Below, in pieces: positions 1 to 8,752 of a stretch of DNA of 64,000 bases (positions within the stretch are counted from its first letter, which is position 1; every line of letters starts with the position of its first letter). Where the stretch lies: positions 434,001 through 498,000 of the forward strand of contig NZ_JARKMX010000001.1 in the NCBI RefSeq assembly GCF_029360705.1, in the 5' to 3' direction. The notes under the pieces were generated by a model. That model did not search any database. It had not been told where the DNA came from and worked only from the letters and a program-made list of their open reading frames with translations. The DNA comes from Paraflavitalea pollutisoli. Its GTDB lineage: Bacteria > Bacteroidota > Bacteroidia > Chitinophagales > Chitinophagaceae. The translations under genes and the position numbers were made by a program.

Positions 1-355
1 CCCAGCCACCACCTTTCTTGAGCGGAAAGCCCAGTTGAATGTAGGAGATGTTGGGGCTGTAATTTGAATATTTACGGGCTGGGTTGTTGGCGCGAAGGGT
101 CCTGTTTGACACCTCTACCCCCAGATCGAGGGTGGTAGCCTGTAACCTGCCGTAGGAGGCCGGATTGACAAAGTTGATGGTGTTGAAATCGTAGTAAGCA
201 GCGGAAACTCCACCCATACCCCTGTTCAACATATTTTGGGTGGGAACCAGGTCCCCCAGTCCGTAACGCGAATAAGGAGAGTTCTCGTTTTGTGCCTGTG
301 CAAAGGAGAGCCAACATAAGCAGACTATTCCTAAGAGATTGATTTTCTTATACAT
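1..355 (-). CDS. Outer-membrane protein, N-terminal part (runs off the window)
   Basis: The first 118 residues are visible. They start MYKKINLLGIVCLCW, a typical signal peptide ending in AQAQ, followed by the mature start NENSPYSRYGLGDLVP. That NSPYSRYGLGD opening is a recurring mark of a Bacteroidota outer-membrane protein family usually left as hypothetical or loosely FadL-like; the next part (MLNRGMGGVSAAYYD, NFVNPASYG) fits it. The ATG at 355-353 overlaps the coaX stop by 8 nt (ATGTATAA), so the two genes are almost certainly one transcript with coupled translation. The role is unknown; a beta-barrel channel or a partner in outer-membrane assembly is inference. The C-terminus is missing. 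Confidence 0.8.
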   Translation of the reverse strand, partial: MYKKINLLGIVCLCWLSFAQAQNENSPYSRYGLGDLVPTQNMLNRGMGGVSAAYYDFNTINFVNPASYGRLQATTLDLGVEVSNRTLRANNPARKYSNYSPNISYIQLGFPLKKGGGW

Positions 356-1079
356 TGTTGTGCTCACTAATGGCATAAAGGCCTTTATAGATTAAATTAG
401 GGTCTGCAAATATCTTGTTTTTCAAATGATAGACAAAAAAGGGTGTATCACCCCCGGTTAAGACGACGTTAAAGTTGTCATATTTTTCGTCATAATAATC
501 TATTATCCCATCGATCTCTTTGGCCATTCCAAGGATAACGCCGCTTAATATATTGGTCCGGGTATCGTACCCAATAAGGCTCAGGTTCCAGTCTTTTTCG
601 ACCAGGGGTAACTTGGCTGTATAGTGGTGAAGCGATTTAAACCGCATCTCCATGCCGGGTGATATACTGCCACCTACAAACTCGTGGTATTTGTTGATAA
701 AATTATAGGTGATGGCTGTACCCAGGCCGATCACCAGGTTATTTTTTCCTGGAAAATAGTGTACTGCTGCCGAAACCAGGGCAAGGCGGTCGGCTCCGAT
801 ATCCTGGGGTTTGCCGACAGGTGTTGTAATAGGCAGTTTGGAATCGTGGGAGAGTCGGTGGTATTGCGTATTCGCTGCCAGGATGGTCTCCATGGCCGGA
901 TTGTGGTTGATTACCGACGACAGGATCGATTTTGTTGGCTGGTACCGGGCAATCAGATCCTGTATGGTATCATCCTGATCGTTGTCCATCACGATGAGGT
1001 CAAGGAGTGTTTCTCCCTCAAATACGGCACATTTGAGCCGGGTATTTCCAAAGTCGAAGCACAGGGTTGTTGTTGACAA
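348..1079 (-). CDS. coaX: Type III pantothenate kinase
   Basis: Phosphorylates pantothenate in the first step of coenzyme A synthesis, in the cytoplasm. The 243-residue length is normal for the type III family. Visible ASKHA-fold motifs are DFGNTRLK near residue 9 (phosphate 1), GADRLALVSAAV near 95 (pantothenate site with catalytic Asp), GLGTAITYNF near 118 (phosphate 2) and GGSISPGMEMR near 137. The only standard start codon in frame is TTG at 1079; an in-frame TGA lies at 1118-1116 and no ATG occurs between, so TTG initiation is likely. It overlaps the following outer-membrane protein gene by 8 nt. Confidence 0.93.
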   Translation of the reverse strand: MSTTTLCFDFGNTRLKCAVFEGETLLDLIVMDNDQDDTIQDLIARYQPTKSILSSVINHNPAMETILAANTQYHRLSHDSKLPITTPVGKPQDIGADRLALVSAAVHYFPGKNNLVIGLGTAITYNFINKYHEFVGGSISPGMEMRFKSLHHYTAKLPLVEKDWNLSLIGYDTRTNILSGVILGMAKEIDGIIDYYDEKYDNFNVVLTGGDTPFFVYHLKNKIFADPNLIYKGLYAISEHNNV

Positions 1080-1196
1080 ACTATGGATTTTGCGTGCACG
1101 AATATAACCTGCTATTCACAGAATTCAGCAGCCAAGTTTTTGGTGCAGTGTTTATTGGGCAGCATGTGGTCATCGATCGCTGCTTCTCCGGTCATA

Positions 1197-1847
1197 TTAA
1201 GGATCAATGTCGAGATCAAAAGCCGATAGGTTACGAAAATGGCCGTTTAGCTTCACTTTTTCTTTCAGCTGCTCCATTTCCATCAGCATGGGGAGCACTT
1301 TCTGGAGGTGCCGTTTTATATATTCCTGCCTTTGTACTTCCCGCAGCAGCCCGAGCAACTCATATTCTTCCTCGAGAGACAGGCCAGCATGGTGTGCCAC
1401 ATCGTAGGATTGAAGGTGGTCTTCCGGCTTTTTGAAATCTTTGGAGATGTTAAGCAGGCGGTGCAGTTCTTTTACGCCCCTGATCACTTTCTGCATGATC
1501 TCGCGGCTGCCAACATCTTCGTCGTTTTCGGGATAATTGACGATTGCGCCGCTGTATAATTTCTCTGGTACTGCTTTTATGACCTCGAGTATGCGGAAAA
1601 CTTTCAGTCCTTGTGTTTTTACATCCATCTCCCCATTTTCGTAGGTCTGTACGATCTCGGTGATCTGTACAAGGGTTCCCATTTCCTGTAATCGGTTGTT
1701 TACTACGGTGGGGATTCCGAATGGCTTTTTGTTTTCGACACTTTCTGTGACGAGCTGTTTATACCGGGGTTCAAATATGTGAAGATGTACTTTTTCACCC
1801 GGATACACTACAATCCCCAGGGGAAATATGGGAATGAAATTGGTCAT
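1197..1847 (-). CDS. LON N-terminal (substrate-binding) domain protein
   Basis: A 216-residue stand-alone LON substrate-binding domain (PF02190 type). It starts MTNFIPIFPLGIVVYPGE, followed by HIFEPRYKQLV, the characteristic LON-N opening, and ends in a helical region rich in Glu and Lys. There is no AAA+ or protease domain, so it is not Lon itself; stand-alone members are common and their function is mostly unknown. The ATG at 1847 was chosen because the family signature begins right there; the frame remains open upstream to 1892 but without resemblance. coaX lies 117 nt downstream in the same direction. Confidence 0.85.
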   Translation of the reverse strand: MTNFIPIFPLGIVVYPGEKVHLHIFEPRYKQLVTESVENKKPFGIPTVVNNRLQEMGTLVQITEIVQTYENGEMDVKTQGLKVFRILEVIKAVPEKLYSGAIVNYPENDEDVGSREIMQKVIRGVKELHRLLNISKDFKKPEDHLQSYDVAHHAGLSLEEEYELLGLLREVQRQEYIKRHLQKVLPMLMEMEQLKEKVKLNGHFRNLSAFDLDIDP

Positions 1848-1937
1848 GGTACAAAGTAACGAAATCGTACGCGCTAAAAAAGCACAATCCACAGACGGCC
1901 GAATTGCCTATTTTTATGGCCTCGTAAAGAGGTATGT

Positions 1938-2705
1938 ATGACGCATTTATCGGTAACCATTATCACGTTCAATGAAGAAAGGAATATAGGCAGATGTCTC
2001 GCCAGTGTGCAGGGGGTAGCCGATGAAGTGGTGGTGGTCGACTCGCTGAGTACGGACAATACCAGGAATATCTGTGCTGGATATGGCGTACGCTTTATCG
2101 AGCAGGCTTTTCTCGGTTATGTGGAGCAGAAGAACTACGCCATTGACCAGGCGTCACACGAAATGATCTTATCGCTGGATGCGGATGAGGCGTTGGATGA
2201 AACATTACGTGCCGAAATTTTACGGATAAAAAATGAAGGTTTTACTGCTGCCGATGGCTACACGATGAACCGTTGTACCAATTATTGTGGCCATTGGATC
2301 AGACACGGAACCTGGTATCCGGATAGAAAGTTGCGGATTTTTCATCGTCGCAAAGGACGGTTTACGGGGGTTAATCCACATGATTATGTTGCCCTGGAGG
2401 GCGGTGGCAGCCTGTTGCGCCTGAAAGGGGAGATTCTCCACTATTCTTATTATAACTACGGCGAACATATAGCTCAGTTGAATAAGTTTACGACTATCCA
2501 GGCAAGCGCCATGCACCAGCAGGGTAAGAAGGCGTCGCTGGCTAAATTGTTACTGAGTCCCCTGGCTGCATTTGTATCGGGGTATATATTCCGGAGGGGG
2601 TTTCTGGATGGTATCGATGGGCTGATGATTGCCCGGTCGGTATCTTACCAGACCTTTGCCAAATATGCCAAACTACGGCAGATCTGGCGTCAGTCGGGGC
2701 GGTAG
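1938..2705 (+). CDS. Glycosyltransferase family 2, WaaE/KdtX-like
   Basis: A 255-residue GT-A glycosyltransferase. MTHLSVTIITFNEERNIGRCL is the classic GT2 nucleotide-sugar binding start, VDSLSTDNT follows, and LSLDADEALDE carries the metal-binding DxD. The stretch GHWIRHGTWYPDRKLRIF is typical of the KdtX/WaaE subgroup, which adds sugar to the lipopolysaccharide inner core. The C-terminal third (FLDGIDGLMIARSVSYQTF) is the amphipathic membrane-associating tail of this group. The next gene, also a glycosyltransferase, starts 55 nt downstream. A lipopolysaccharide or glycolipid role is inferred from the subgroup; the exact acceptor is not determinable. Confidence 0.85.
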   Translation: MTHLSVTIITFNEERNIGRCLASVQGVADEVVVVDSLSTDNTRNICAGYGVRFIEQAFLGYVEQKNYAIDQASHEMILSLDADEALDETLRAEILRIKNEGFTAADGYTMNRCTNYCGHWIRHGTWYPDRKLRIFHRRKGRFTGVNPHDYVALEGGGSLLRLKGEILHYSYYNYGEHIAQLNKFTTIQASAMHQQGKKASLAKLLLSPLAAFVSGYIFRRGFLDGIDGLMIARSVSYQTFAKYAKLRQIWRQSGR

Positions 2706-2760
2706 GGGCGGCTTTCTTTGTCTGGCAGGAAGTGTATATATTATTAAATGATAATTTTTC

Positions 2761-3699
2761 ATGACGATCAGTGGTTTTAGTTTTGTTCGCAATGCCACCA
2801 AGCTTTACTATCCGGTGCGGGAGTCGATCGAGTCGATTTTGCCGATCGTCGACGAGTTTGTGATTGCCGTAGGAAAGGGCGATGCGGATGATCGTACGCT
2901 TGAGGAAATCCGGCAGATCGCATCTGATAAAATAAAGATCATTCATACGGAGTGGGATCGGGAGACCTACTCGCATGCTGCGGTTTATGCTCAGCAAACA
3001 GATGTAGCCAAAGCGGCCTGTACAGGGGATTGGCTATTCTACCTTCAAAGCGATGAAGTGGTTCACGAGAAATACCTACCTGTCATCAAGGCTCGTTGTG
3101 AAGAATTGTTGCATGACCGGTCGATAGAAGGTCTTGTGTTCGACTACCTGCATTTTTGGGGTAGCTATTCACGGTACATCGTGTCACACGCTTTTTATCC
3201 AAAGGAGATCCGCATCATACGCAATGATCGTGACATTCATTCTTGGAAGGATGCACAGTCTTTCAGGCGTATACCCGATTTTGATGGGAAAAACTACTTT
3301 CAGCGGGAAGGTGCCTATAAATTAAAGGTGGCTTCGGTCGACGCGGCCATCTATCATTACGGTTGGGTAAGACCTCCGTATCTTATGCAAAAGCGCCGGC
3401 AATCATTTGCCGCTGATATTCATGGCGAGGAGAAAGCAGGACAGATCTTCGAGACCCAGGAAAGTGTTTTCGATTATGGTACACTGGCCAGGTTGGGCGT
3501 TTTCCGGGACAGTCATCCTGCTGTGATGCGGGAATTTATCGGCCGGTTCAACTGGGCTGACCAGATCGGTGCTGTGCCTCCACCTGGTATGGAACAAAAA
3601 CATGATCGTCTGAAATACCGGTTACTGACCATTGTGGAGGAGTGGCTGGGGGGCCGGCAGATCGGCGGATTCAAAAACTACACTTTACTGAAACGATAA
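2761..3699 (+). CDS. Glycosyltransferase-like protein (GT2 fold)
   Basis: A 312-residue protein opening TISGFSFVRNATKLYYPVRE and continuing with a GT-A-like layout (ILPIVDEFVIAVGKGDADD, then WLFYLQSDEVVHE in place of a canonical DxD). This resembles predicted glycosyltransferases of Bacteroidota that act on surface glycans. The C-terminus contains a basic, aromatic-rich region (YHYGWVRPPYLMQKRRQSF). It lies between a WaaE-like transferase and meaB, 3 nt from the latter, so probably one operon. Donor and acceptor are unknown. Confidence 0.7.
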   Translation: MTISGFSFVRNATKLYYPVRESIESILPIVDEFVIAVGKGDADDRTLEEIRQIASDKIKIIHTEWDRETYSHAAVYAQQTDVAKAACTGDWLFYLQSDEVVHEKYLPVIKARCEELLHDRSIEGLVFDYLHFWGSYSRYIVSHAFYPKEIRIIRNDRDIHSWKDAQSFRRIPDFDGKNYFQREGAYKLKVASVDAAIYHYGWVRPPYLMQKRRQSFAADIHGEEKAGQIFETQESVFDYGTLARLGVFRDSHPAVMREFIGRFNWADQIGAVPPPGMEQKHDRLKYRLLTIVEEWLGGRQIGGFKNYTLLKR

Positions 3700-3702
3700 A
3701 TA

Positions 3703-4626
3703 ATGGAGCAACGGGCAACCGCTTCCTGGCCAGCATTACTTCGGGACATCCGGGCGCATGTCGTGAAGCAGATTGCCCGTGGTATCTCGCTCGTCGAGAA
3801 TGAAGCTGTTGGTTATGAAGACCTGCTCCTGAGTTTGCCTCCCAATACGACCACGAAGATCATTGGCATTACCGGTCCACCCGGGGCCGGGAAAAGCACG
3901 CTGGTAGATGCGTTGATCGGCGTCATTGCCGGATCGGGGCTACGCGTTTGTGTTCTGTGTGTCGATCCTTCTTCTCCTTTCAATATGGGAGCTCTATTGG
4001 GCGACCGAATCCGGATGAGCGACTGGTACAATCACCCTAATGTCTTCATCCGATCTTTGGCCACCCGCGGTTCATTGGGTGGATTGCATCCCCGCATTAT
4101 CGAGATCACCGAACTGATGAAAGCAGCTGCTTTCGACTTCATCATCGTGGAAACAGTGGGAGTAGGTCAAAGCGAGATCGAGATCGCCGGCCTGGCTGAT
4201 GTAACGGTCGTGGTTGTGGTACCGGAAGCAGGTGATGAAGTGCAAACCATGAAAGCAGGATTGATGGAGATCGCCGATATTTTTGTAGTGAACAAGGCCG
4301 ACCGGCCCGATGCCGATCAGTTTGTCAAGAATTTGCGCCTTATGTTGGCTCCCGCTTTCCGTAACCACACACAGGAAGTGCCTGTGATCAAAACTGTTGC
4401 TTCCCGGCAGGAAGGGGTTGAGCCTTTGTACGAGGCTATCCGGCAGCAATTGCTACTGCATCATGATGATACAAGAAAGGCGTGGTTACTGGCTGAGCGT
4501 GCTTATTACCTGGTTCAGCAAAGGCGTATGAAAGATATCCGCAAAGACTTGCTACAGCAAGATATCCTATTGCAACTAAAGGACAATCAATTCAATTTAT
4601 ACCGTTTTGTGCGTAGTCTTTATTGA
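3703..4626 (+). CDS. meaB: Methylmalonyl-CoA mutase-associated GTPase MeaB
   Basis: A G3E-family P-loop GTPase that protects and reloads adenosylcobalamin-dependent methylmalonyl-CoA mutase. The 307 residues include Walker A GPPGAGKST (58-66), the Mg-binding Asp in CVDPSSPF, the switch region IIVETVGVGQSE and the base-recognition motif NKAD. The C-terminal helical arm used for dimerisation is present. The start ATG follows the previous stop by 3 nt. No mutase subunits occur in this window, so the partner must be encoded elsewhere. Confidence 0.92.
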   Translation: MEQRATASWPALLRDIRAHVVKQIARGISLVENEAVGYEDLLLSLPPNTTTKIIGITGPPGAGKSTLVDALIGVIAGSGLRVCVLCVDPSSPFNMGALLGDRIRMSDWYNHPNVFIRSLATRGSLGGLHPRIIEITELMKAAAFDFIIVETVGVGQSEIEIAGLADVTVVVVVPEAGDEVQTMKAGLMEIADIFVVNKADRPDADQFVKNLRLMLAPAFRNHTQEVPVIKTVASRQEGVEPLYEAIRQQLLLHHDDTRKAWLLAERAYYLVQQRRMKDIRKDLLQQDILLQLKDNQFNLYRFVRSLY

Positions 4627-4724
4627 GAGCGCGTTCGCGTGGCTGGTTGCGATTTCCGTAACTGTGTTTACCGTCTGTTTTTAGTGGTTTGCCGAATTGG
4701 TTTCCAGCTGCGGCGGGGGACAGA

Positions 4725-4732
4725 TAGTTTTG
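4725..4732 (+). promoter_or_regulatory. Candidate -7 box TAGTTTTG
   Basis: TAGTTTTG fits the Bacteroidota -7 consensus TAnnTTTG and lies 30 nt before the ATG at 4763. A TTG at 4697-4699 is the nearest -33 candidate, with a rather long 25-nt spacer. It would drive the 4763-7827 operon. Confidence 0.4.
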
Positions 4733-4762
4733 TGGTATTCTATTACGACAAACCCCAAAGTC

Positions 4763-5386
4763 ATGAAAAAATTATTACCAGCGCTCTGTTTAACTGCCAT
4801 TGTTCTATTGAGCGGGTGCTTGTCTGCATTTAACCCGCTGTTTACGGAAAAGGATATTGTTTACGATGCCAGGCTGCTTGGTTCCTGGAAAAAAGGTGCT
4901 GATGGTCCTGTTTATTCCTTCGAACAAGGCAATGCCCAAAGCTTTGCCGAATTGCCGACGGGGATACGTGACCTTGCTTCGCGGGGTTACCTGCTCACCA
5001 TTAAGGAAGGGGCAGACGATTATCCTTCCCGGTTTTTTGTTTTTATGTCCAGGATCGGCAAGCATCTTTATCTGGACTATTTCCCGTCTGAAGCTCAACA
5101 TGGAAAATCCTATGCAGCCTTTTACACCAGGAACTATATTCCGTTGCACAGCTTTTTCCGGGTTCAACTTGCCAACAATGGCGAATCCATGACTATCATG
5201 CGTTTGAAAGAAAGCTTTCTCGAAGACCTCGTCAGGAACAAGCAGATACGGATTCGCCGTGAAACCAGGATGGATGGTACTACCGTGATCACGGCTCCAA
5301 CGGAAGACCTTCGTCAGTATGTTCGTAAGTATGGTGAACTGGATGCGGCCTATGACGATCGTGAAACCTATACCAGCATTAAATAA
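4763..5386 (+). CDS. Lipoprotein of unknown function, first gene of a LytS/LytTR operon
   Basis: Starts MKKLLPALCLTAIVLLSGCLS, a lipoprotein signal with lipobox LSGC, so the mature protein of about 190 residues is probably lipid-anchored in the periplasm or at the surface. I do not recognise a named domain. The C-terminus (ITAPTEDLRQYVRKYGELD) resembles the end of the next protein, and the GSW near the start, repeated YL/YI strands and the final KYG motif suggest the two are distant paralogues. It is followed after 18 nt by that gene, then a sensor kinase and its regulator, so it may belong to the sensed or regulated process. The upstream in-frame extension to 4697 lacks the signal peptide and was discarded. 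Confidence 0.75.
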   Translation: MKKLLPALCLTAIVLLSGCLSAFNPLFTEKDIVYDARLLGSWKKGADGPVYSFEQGNAQSFAELPTGIRDLASRGYLLTIKEGADDYPSRFFVFMSRIGKHLYLDYFPSEAQHGKSYAAFYTRNYIPLHSFFRVQLANNGESMTIMRLKESFLEDLVRNKQIRIRRETRMDGTTVITAPTEDLRQYVRKYGELDAAYDDRETYTSIK

Positions 5387-5404
5387 TTTATTCAACTCTA
5401 TTAT

Positions 5405-6076
5405 ATGTTCAACTTAAGTTTACTGATTGGCGGCTTATTTCAATTGCTGTCTCAATCGCAAGGAATCAATTCGGTTCAACCAATTGCAACCGGGCAGACG
5501 ATCGTTACCGATCAGCGGATCGTGGGTTCGTTTCAGGATGGTGGTGCTACTATTTCGATATTGCCGGTAAAGGATAGTAAGTTGTTTGAAGCAGAAAGAA
5601 AAGATGGTAAAAAGATCTCTGTTTATGGTGATTCAAAAGAAGAGATCGCGTTTTACTCAAAAGCTTATATCATTACTATTGAGCAGGGGGATCTGCAATA
5701 TATCCTGGCAGGTGCCCTGACCAATATCAAGGGGCAGCTATTTATGGACGTACTGTCTGTTACTGCCGGAAAAAAGGATACCCAGGGTAATGAGGGGCTG
5801 GGTTTCGAGTTCAATTCCAACTATTTTTCGACTTTTAATATTGCCAAGGTTGGGTTTGGGCAAAATGGCCAGCTTTTTTTGCAGTTCCTGCGTGGTGATT
5901 TTATGAAAGAGCAGATACTTGCCGGTAGGATGTTGCTGAAGCATGAACATGAACCGCTTTTTGATAATTTTCTCATCACTGCCTCCTCAAAGGACTGGTA
6001 TATGTTTTTGGAGAAGTATGGCCATGACAATCGCTTGTTCGATGCGAAACCTGTCGTATTAAACCGCAAAGGATAA
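5405..6076 (+). CDS. Unknown protein, paralogue of the preceding lipoprotein
   Basis: A 223-residue protein with a short hydrophobic N-terminus (MFNLSLLIGGLFQLL) that may be a weak signal or anchor; no lipobox. It shows the same plan as its neighbour: a GSF/GSW strand early, an alternating beta pattern, then ITASSKDWYMFLEKYGHDNRLFD, aligning with ITAPTEDLRQYVRKYGELD of the lipoprotein. It ends 6 nt before the sensor kinase start. I do not recognise a named family. Because it sits directly before a two-component pair it could be an accessory sensor component or a target; this is inference. Confidence 0.7.
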   Translation: MFNLSLLIGGLFQLLSQSQGINSVQPIATGQTIVTDQRIVGSFQDGGATISILPVKDSKLFEAERKDGKKISVYGDSKEEIAFYSKAYIITIEQGDLQYILAGALTNIKGQLFMDVLSVTAGKKDTQGNEGLGFEFNSNYFSTFNIAKVGFGQNGQLFLQFLRGDFMKEQILAGRMLLKHEHEPLFDNFLITASSKDWYMFLEKYGHDNRLFDAKPVVLNRKG

Positions 6077-6082
6077 TCTCGT

Positions 6083-7129
6083 ATGCTTAGCAGACGTCGC
6101 CTTATCTTTCATCCGGTTATCCGGTTTACGCAGCACCTGGTCTTCTGGGTGCTGTCGTTCGTCGTGTTTGTGCAGCTTTTCAAGTCGAGTGCGGCACCGT
6201 TGCAAGGAGACTTTTTGTATGCGGGCCTCTTTCACCTTACTATTCTTCCGGCTGTTTATATCAATCTCTATTTTTTGCTGCCGCGTTTTATGCGGATCAA
6301 TAAATGGGTGTGGTACCTGGTGGCGCTGGTGTTGTTGGTGACGGTCTTTTCCTGGTTGAATTATTCTTTTTTTCAGGACTGGTCTCAACTGGTGTTGCCT
6401 GATTATTTTTTTATCAGCTATTTCTCCTGGTGGGAGGTCTGCCTCTTCTTTGTGGTGTATATTGGTATCAGTTCTTTGCTTAAGCTCTCGAAATCATGGT
6501 TCACAGTGTTGGATATGCAGCGTCGGTTGTTACAAGTGGAGTCCGAAAAAGCGCAAATGGAACTGGACGTCTTGCGGGAACAGGTCAATCCGCATTTTTT
6601 CCTGAATACCCTGAATGGGATTTATTCGATGACGCTTGATAAAGATGAGCGACTTCCTGAAACGATCCTGCAGTTGTCGCAGCTGATGAAATACTTTCTA
6701 TATGAGTCTGGCGATCATTTTGTGTTGTTGGAAAAAGAGTGGCAGATCGCGGAAGATTATATTTCGTTACAAAGAATTCGCTCCGGTCAGCAGTTGCAGT
6801 TGTATGTCGTGGTGGAAGGGGAGATCAGAGAGCAGCGCATTGCTCCTTTACTGCTGATCACTTTTCTGGAAAATGCTTTCAAGCATGGCGCCAAAGGTAG
6901 CGCCGGCCATGTTCGTATAGACGTGAACCTGGAGGTAATGCCACAGCAGCTTCGTTTCTGCGTAAAAAATACACGCGGGCAGGCTGCGGTTGTAGGTGAT
7001 GTCAAGCACCATGGCGTAGGGTTGGGAAATGTAAGGCGCCGGCTTGACCTGTTGTACAGCAATCGCTACCAATTGGACATTCAAGATCTGCAGGATGATT
7101 TTGTTGTAACCCTTGAACTGAACTTATGA
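6083..7129 (+). CDS. LytS/YehU-type sensor histidine kinase
   Basis: A 348-residue kinase with four predicted membrane helices (about 18-38, 45-68, 75-95, 113-135) and no extracytoplasmic sensor domain. A linker helix leads to the PF06580 phosphoacceptor motif LREQVNPHFFLNTLNGI with His171, and an HATPase region with FLENAFKHGA (N box) and HGVGLGNVRRRL (G box). It overlaps the LytTR regulator by 4 nt (ATGA), so the two form a pair. The signal must be sensed in the membrane or through the two exported proteins encoded just upstream. Confidence 0.9.
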   Translation: MLSRRRLIFHPVIRFTQHLVFWVLSFVVFVQLFKSSAAPLQGDFLYAGLFHLTILPAVYINLYFLLPRFMRINKWVWYLVALVLLVTVFSWLNYSFFQDWSQLVLPDYFFISYFSWWEVCLFFVVYIGISSLLKLSKSWFTVLDMQRRLLQVESEKAQMELDVLREQVNPHFFLNTLNGIYSMTLDKDERLPETILQLSQLMKYFLYESGDHFVLLEKEWQIAEDYISLQRIRSGQQLQLYVVVEGEIREQRIAPLLLITFLENAFKHGAKGSAGHVRIDVNLEVMPQQLRFCVKNTRGQAAVVGDVKHHGVGLGNVRRRLDLLYSNRYQLDIQDLQDDFVVTLELNL

Positions 7130-7827
7130 GTACTTTATACCGTTGTCTGGTGGTGGAAGATGAGCCGTTGGCTCAAAATGTATTGAAGAATTATATCAGC
7201 TCACATCCGTTACTGGAACTGGCTGGTCTTTGTGGCGATTCGCTGGAGGCCCAGCAATGGTTGGTGCAGCACCGTGCTGATCTGCTATTTCTGGATATCA
7301 ACCTGCCTGTTTTGTCGGGGGTCAGTTTTCTGAAAAGCCTATCACGCCCGCCGCTGGTCATCTTTACCACGGCGTATGCCGAATATGCTGCGGAGGGATT
7401 TGAGCTGGATGCGGTTGATTACCTGGTAAAACCTTTTTCTGTAGATCGTTTCCTGAAAGCAGTAAACAAAGCGTTGGAAAAGCTGGTAAGGCAACCAATC
7501 AGCAACGTTGGCTTTCATGAGCCTTTCATTTTTGTAAAAGCGGATAAGAAGGTCTATAAGATCAATCTTTCAGCGATCGAGTATATCGAAGCGTTGGATG
7601 ATTATGTGAAGATTGTGACCGGGGAAGGCTCTTACCTGGTACACGATACGATGAAAGGGATGCAGGAACAGCTACCTGCCGGTGAATTTATACGGGTGCA
7701 TAAGAGCTTTATCATTGTGCGCAGCAAGATTGTTTTTATTGAGGGTAACTATGTAAGAATTTCGGACAGGGATATTCCCATTGGTGCTTCTTACAGGGAG
7801 GAAGTATTTAGCAGGCTGAAGCTGTAA
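7126..7827 (+). CDS. LytTR-family response regulator
   Basis: A 233-residue regulator with an N-terminal receiver (VVEDEP acidic pocket, phosphoacceptor Asp57 in LLFLDINLP, switch residues in FTTAYAEYA and the VKPF Lys) and a C-terminal LytTR DNA-binding domain from about residue 130 (IFVKADKKVYKINLSAIEYIEALDDY, then FIRVHKSFIV). It is translationally coupled to the upstream kinase. LytTR proteins bind direct repeats in target promoters; its targets are not identifiable here. The next gene, gmk, follows after 41 nt without a visible terminator. Confidence 0.92.
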   Translation: MSTLYRCLVVEDEPLAQNVLKNYISSHPLLELAGLCGDSLEAQQWLVQHRADLLFLDINLPVLSGVSFLKSLSRPPLVIFTTAYAEYAAEGFELDAVDYLVKPFSVDRFLKAVNKALEKLVRQPISNVGFHEPFIFVKADKKVYKINLSAIEYIEALDDYVKIVTGEGSYLVHDTMKGMQEQLPAGEFIRVHKSFIIVRSKIVFIEGNYVRISDRDIPIGASYREEVFSRLKL

Positions 7828-7868
7828 AGTCGGAGTTTTTGGTTTTCTTTGCAGCTTTATTGTAAACT

Positions 7869-8447
7869 ATGGCCTTCGATCCCGGCAACAAGATCCTGAT
7901 TATTACTGCACCTTCCGGTGCGGGAAAAACGTCTATTACCCGTTACCTGCTGGAAAAGCTTCCTCAATTGGCTTTTTCGGTTTCAGCGGCTACCCGTCAA
8001 GCCCGGGGCAATGAAAAGAGCGGTGTAGATTATTATTTCATGGACGTAGAAGATTTTCAGCAGAAAATCCAGGATCAGGCTTTTGTGGAGTGGGAAATGG
8101 TGTATGAGGGAAAGTATTATGGCACGCTTAAATCCGAGCTTGACCGTATTTGGGCTAATGGCCAGGTGCCGGTTTTAGACATCGATGTTAAAGGCGCCAT
8201 ACATGTGCAATCGCAGTATCCGAATACTACTTTGTCGATGTTCATTGAACCTCCGTCCGTTGATGAGCTAAAGCGACGCCTGGAGTCGCGTGGTACAGAA
8301 ACTGCCGAAAGCCTGCAGGCCAGGGTTAATAAGGCTTCTTACGAGATCTCTTTCAAACATCACTTTCACCGAATTGTCATCAATGCCCAGTTGGACAAGG
8401 CCCGTGCTGAGGCTATGGAGATCGTACGCGACTTTCTAGCTATCTAA
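7869..8447 (+). CDS. gmk: Guanylate kinase
   Basis: Converts GMP to GDP with ATP in purine nucleotide metabolism. The 192-residue length is standard. It has the P-loop APSGAGKTS near residue 14, the GMP-binding region SAATRQARGNEKSGVDYYF, EWEMVYEGKYYGT, and the lid sequence RRLESRGTE. In many Bacteroidota gmk sits beside yicC; here yicC is about 40 kb away. Confidence 0.95.
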   Translation: MAFDPGNKILIITAPSGAGKTSITRYLLEKLPQLAFSVSAATRQARGNEKSGVDYYFMDVEDFQQKIQDQAFVEWEMVYEGKYYGTLKSELDRIWANGQVPVLDIDVKGAIHVQSQYPNTTLSMFIEPPSVDELKRRLESRGTETAESLQARVNKASYEISFKHHFHRIVINAQLDKARAEAMEIVRDFLAI

Positions 8448-8752
8448 AATTTACCCGAAATCAAGTATCATAGTGCTACGATAATGATCGGGAGGGAGGG
8501 TTTGGTCCGTGCCTTATTTAATTGCCACGATCCATTATCGATTTGCGCTTGGCTTGGCCAGTACAAGTTCGCCCGGCTGACTGGGGGGCGATTTTATTGG
8601 TGGCTGAGCCTGGTATTGGGGCTGGCACTTCATTTTTGTGTATAAAACAGGAAGCCTTTGCACGGTAATTGTAATACAGGGACTGAGAAATGCCAATCTT
8701 TCCCAATAAGTTATGTAATCCATCGTTCTTTTTATAAATTCGTATTCTAACT
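8448..8752. other. 305-bp intergenic region between gmk and the CNNM gene
   Basis: No convincing gene. A short plus-strand open frame of about 45 codons ends at the TAA near 8667 but has no start codon and no recognisable match. TATAAATTCG just before the downstream ATG is a poor fit to the -7 consensus. I see no strong hairpin or repeat. Confidence 0.5.

Noticed and set aside
8537-8667. Possible remnant reading LRLAWPVQVRPADWGAILLV before the CNNM gene
   Set aside because: Short, without start codon, and no homologue recognised; it may be chance.
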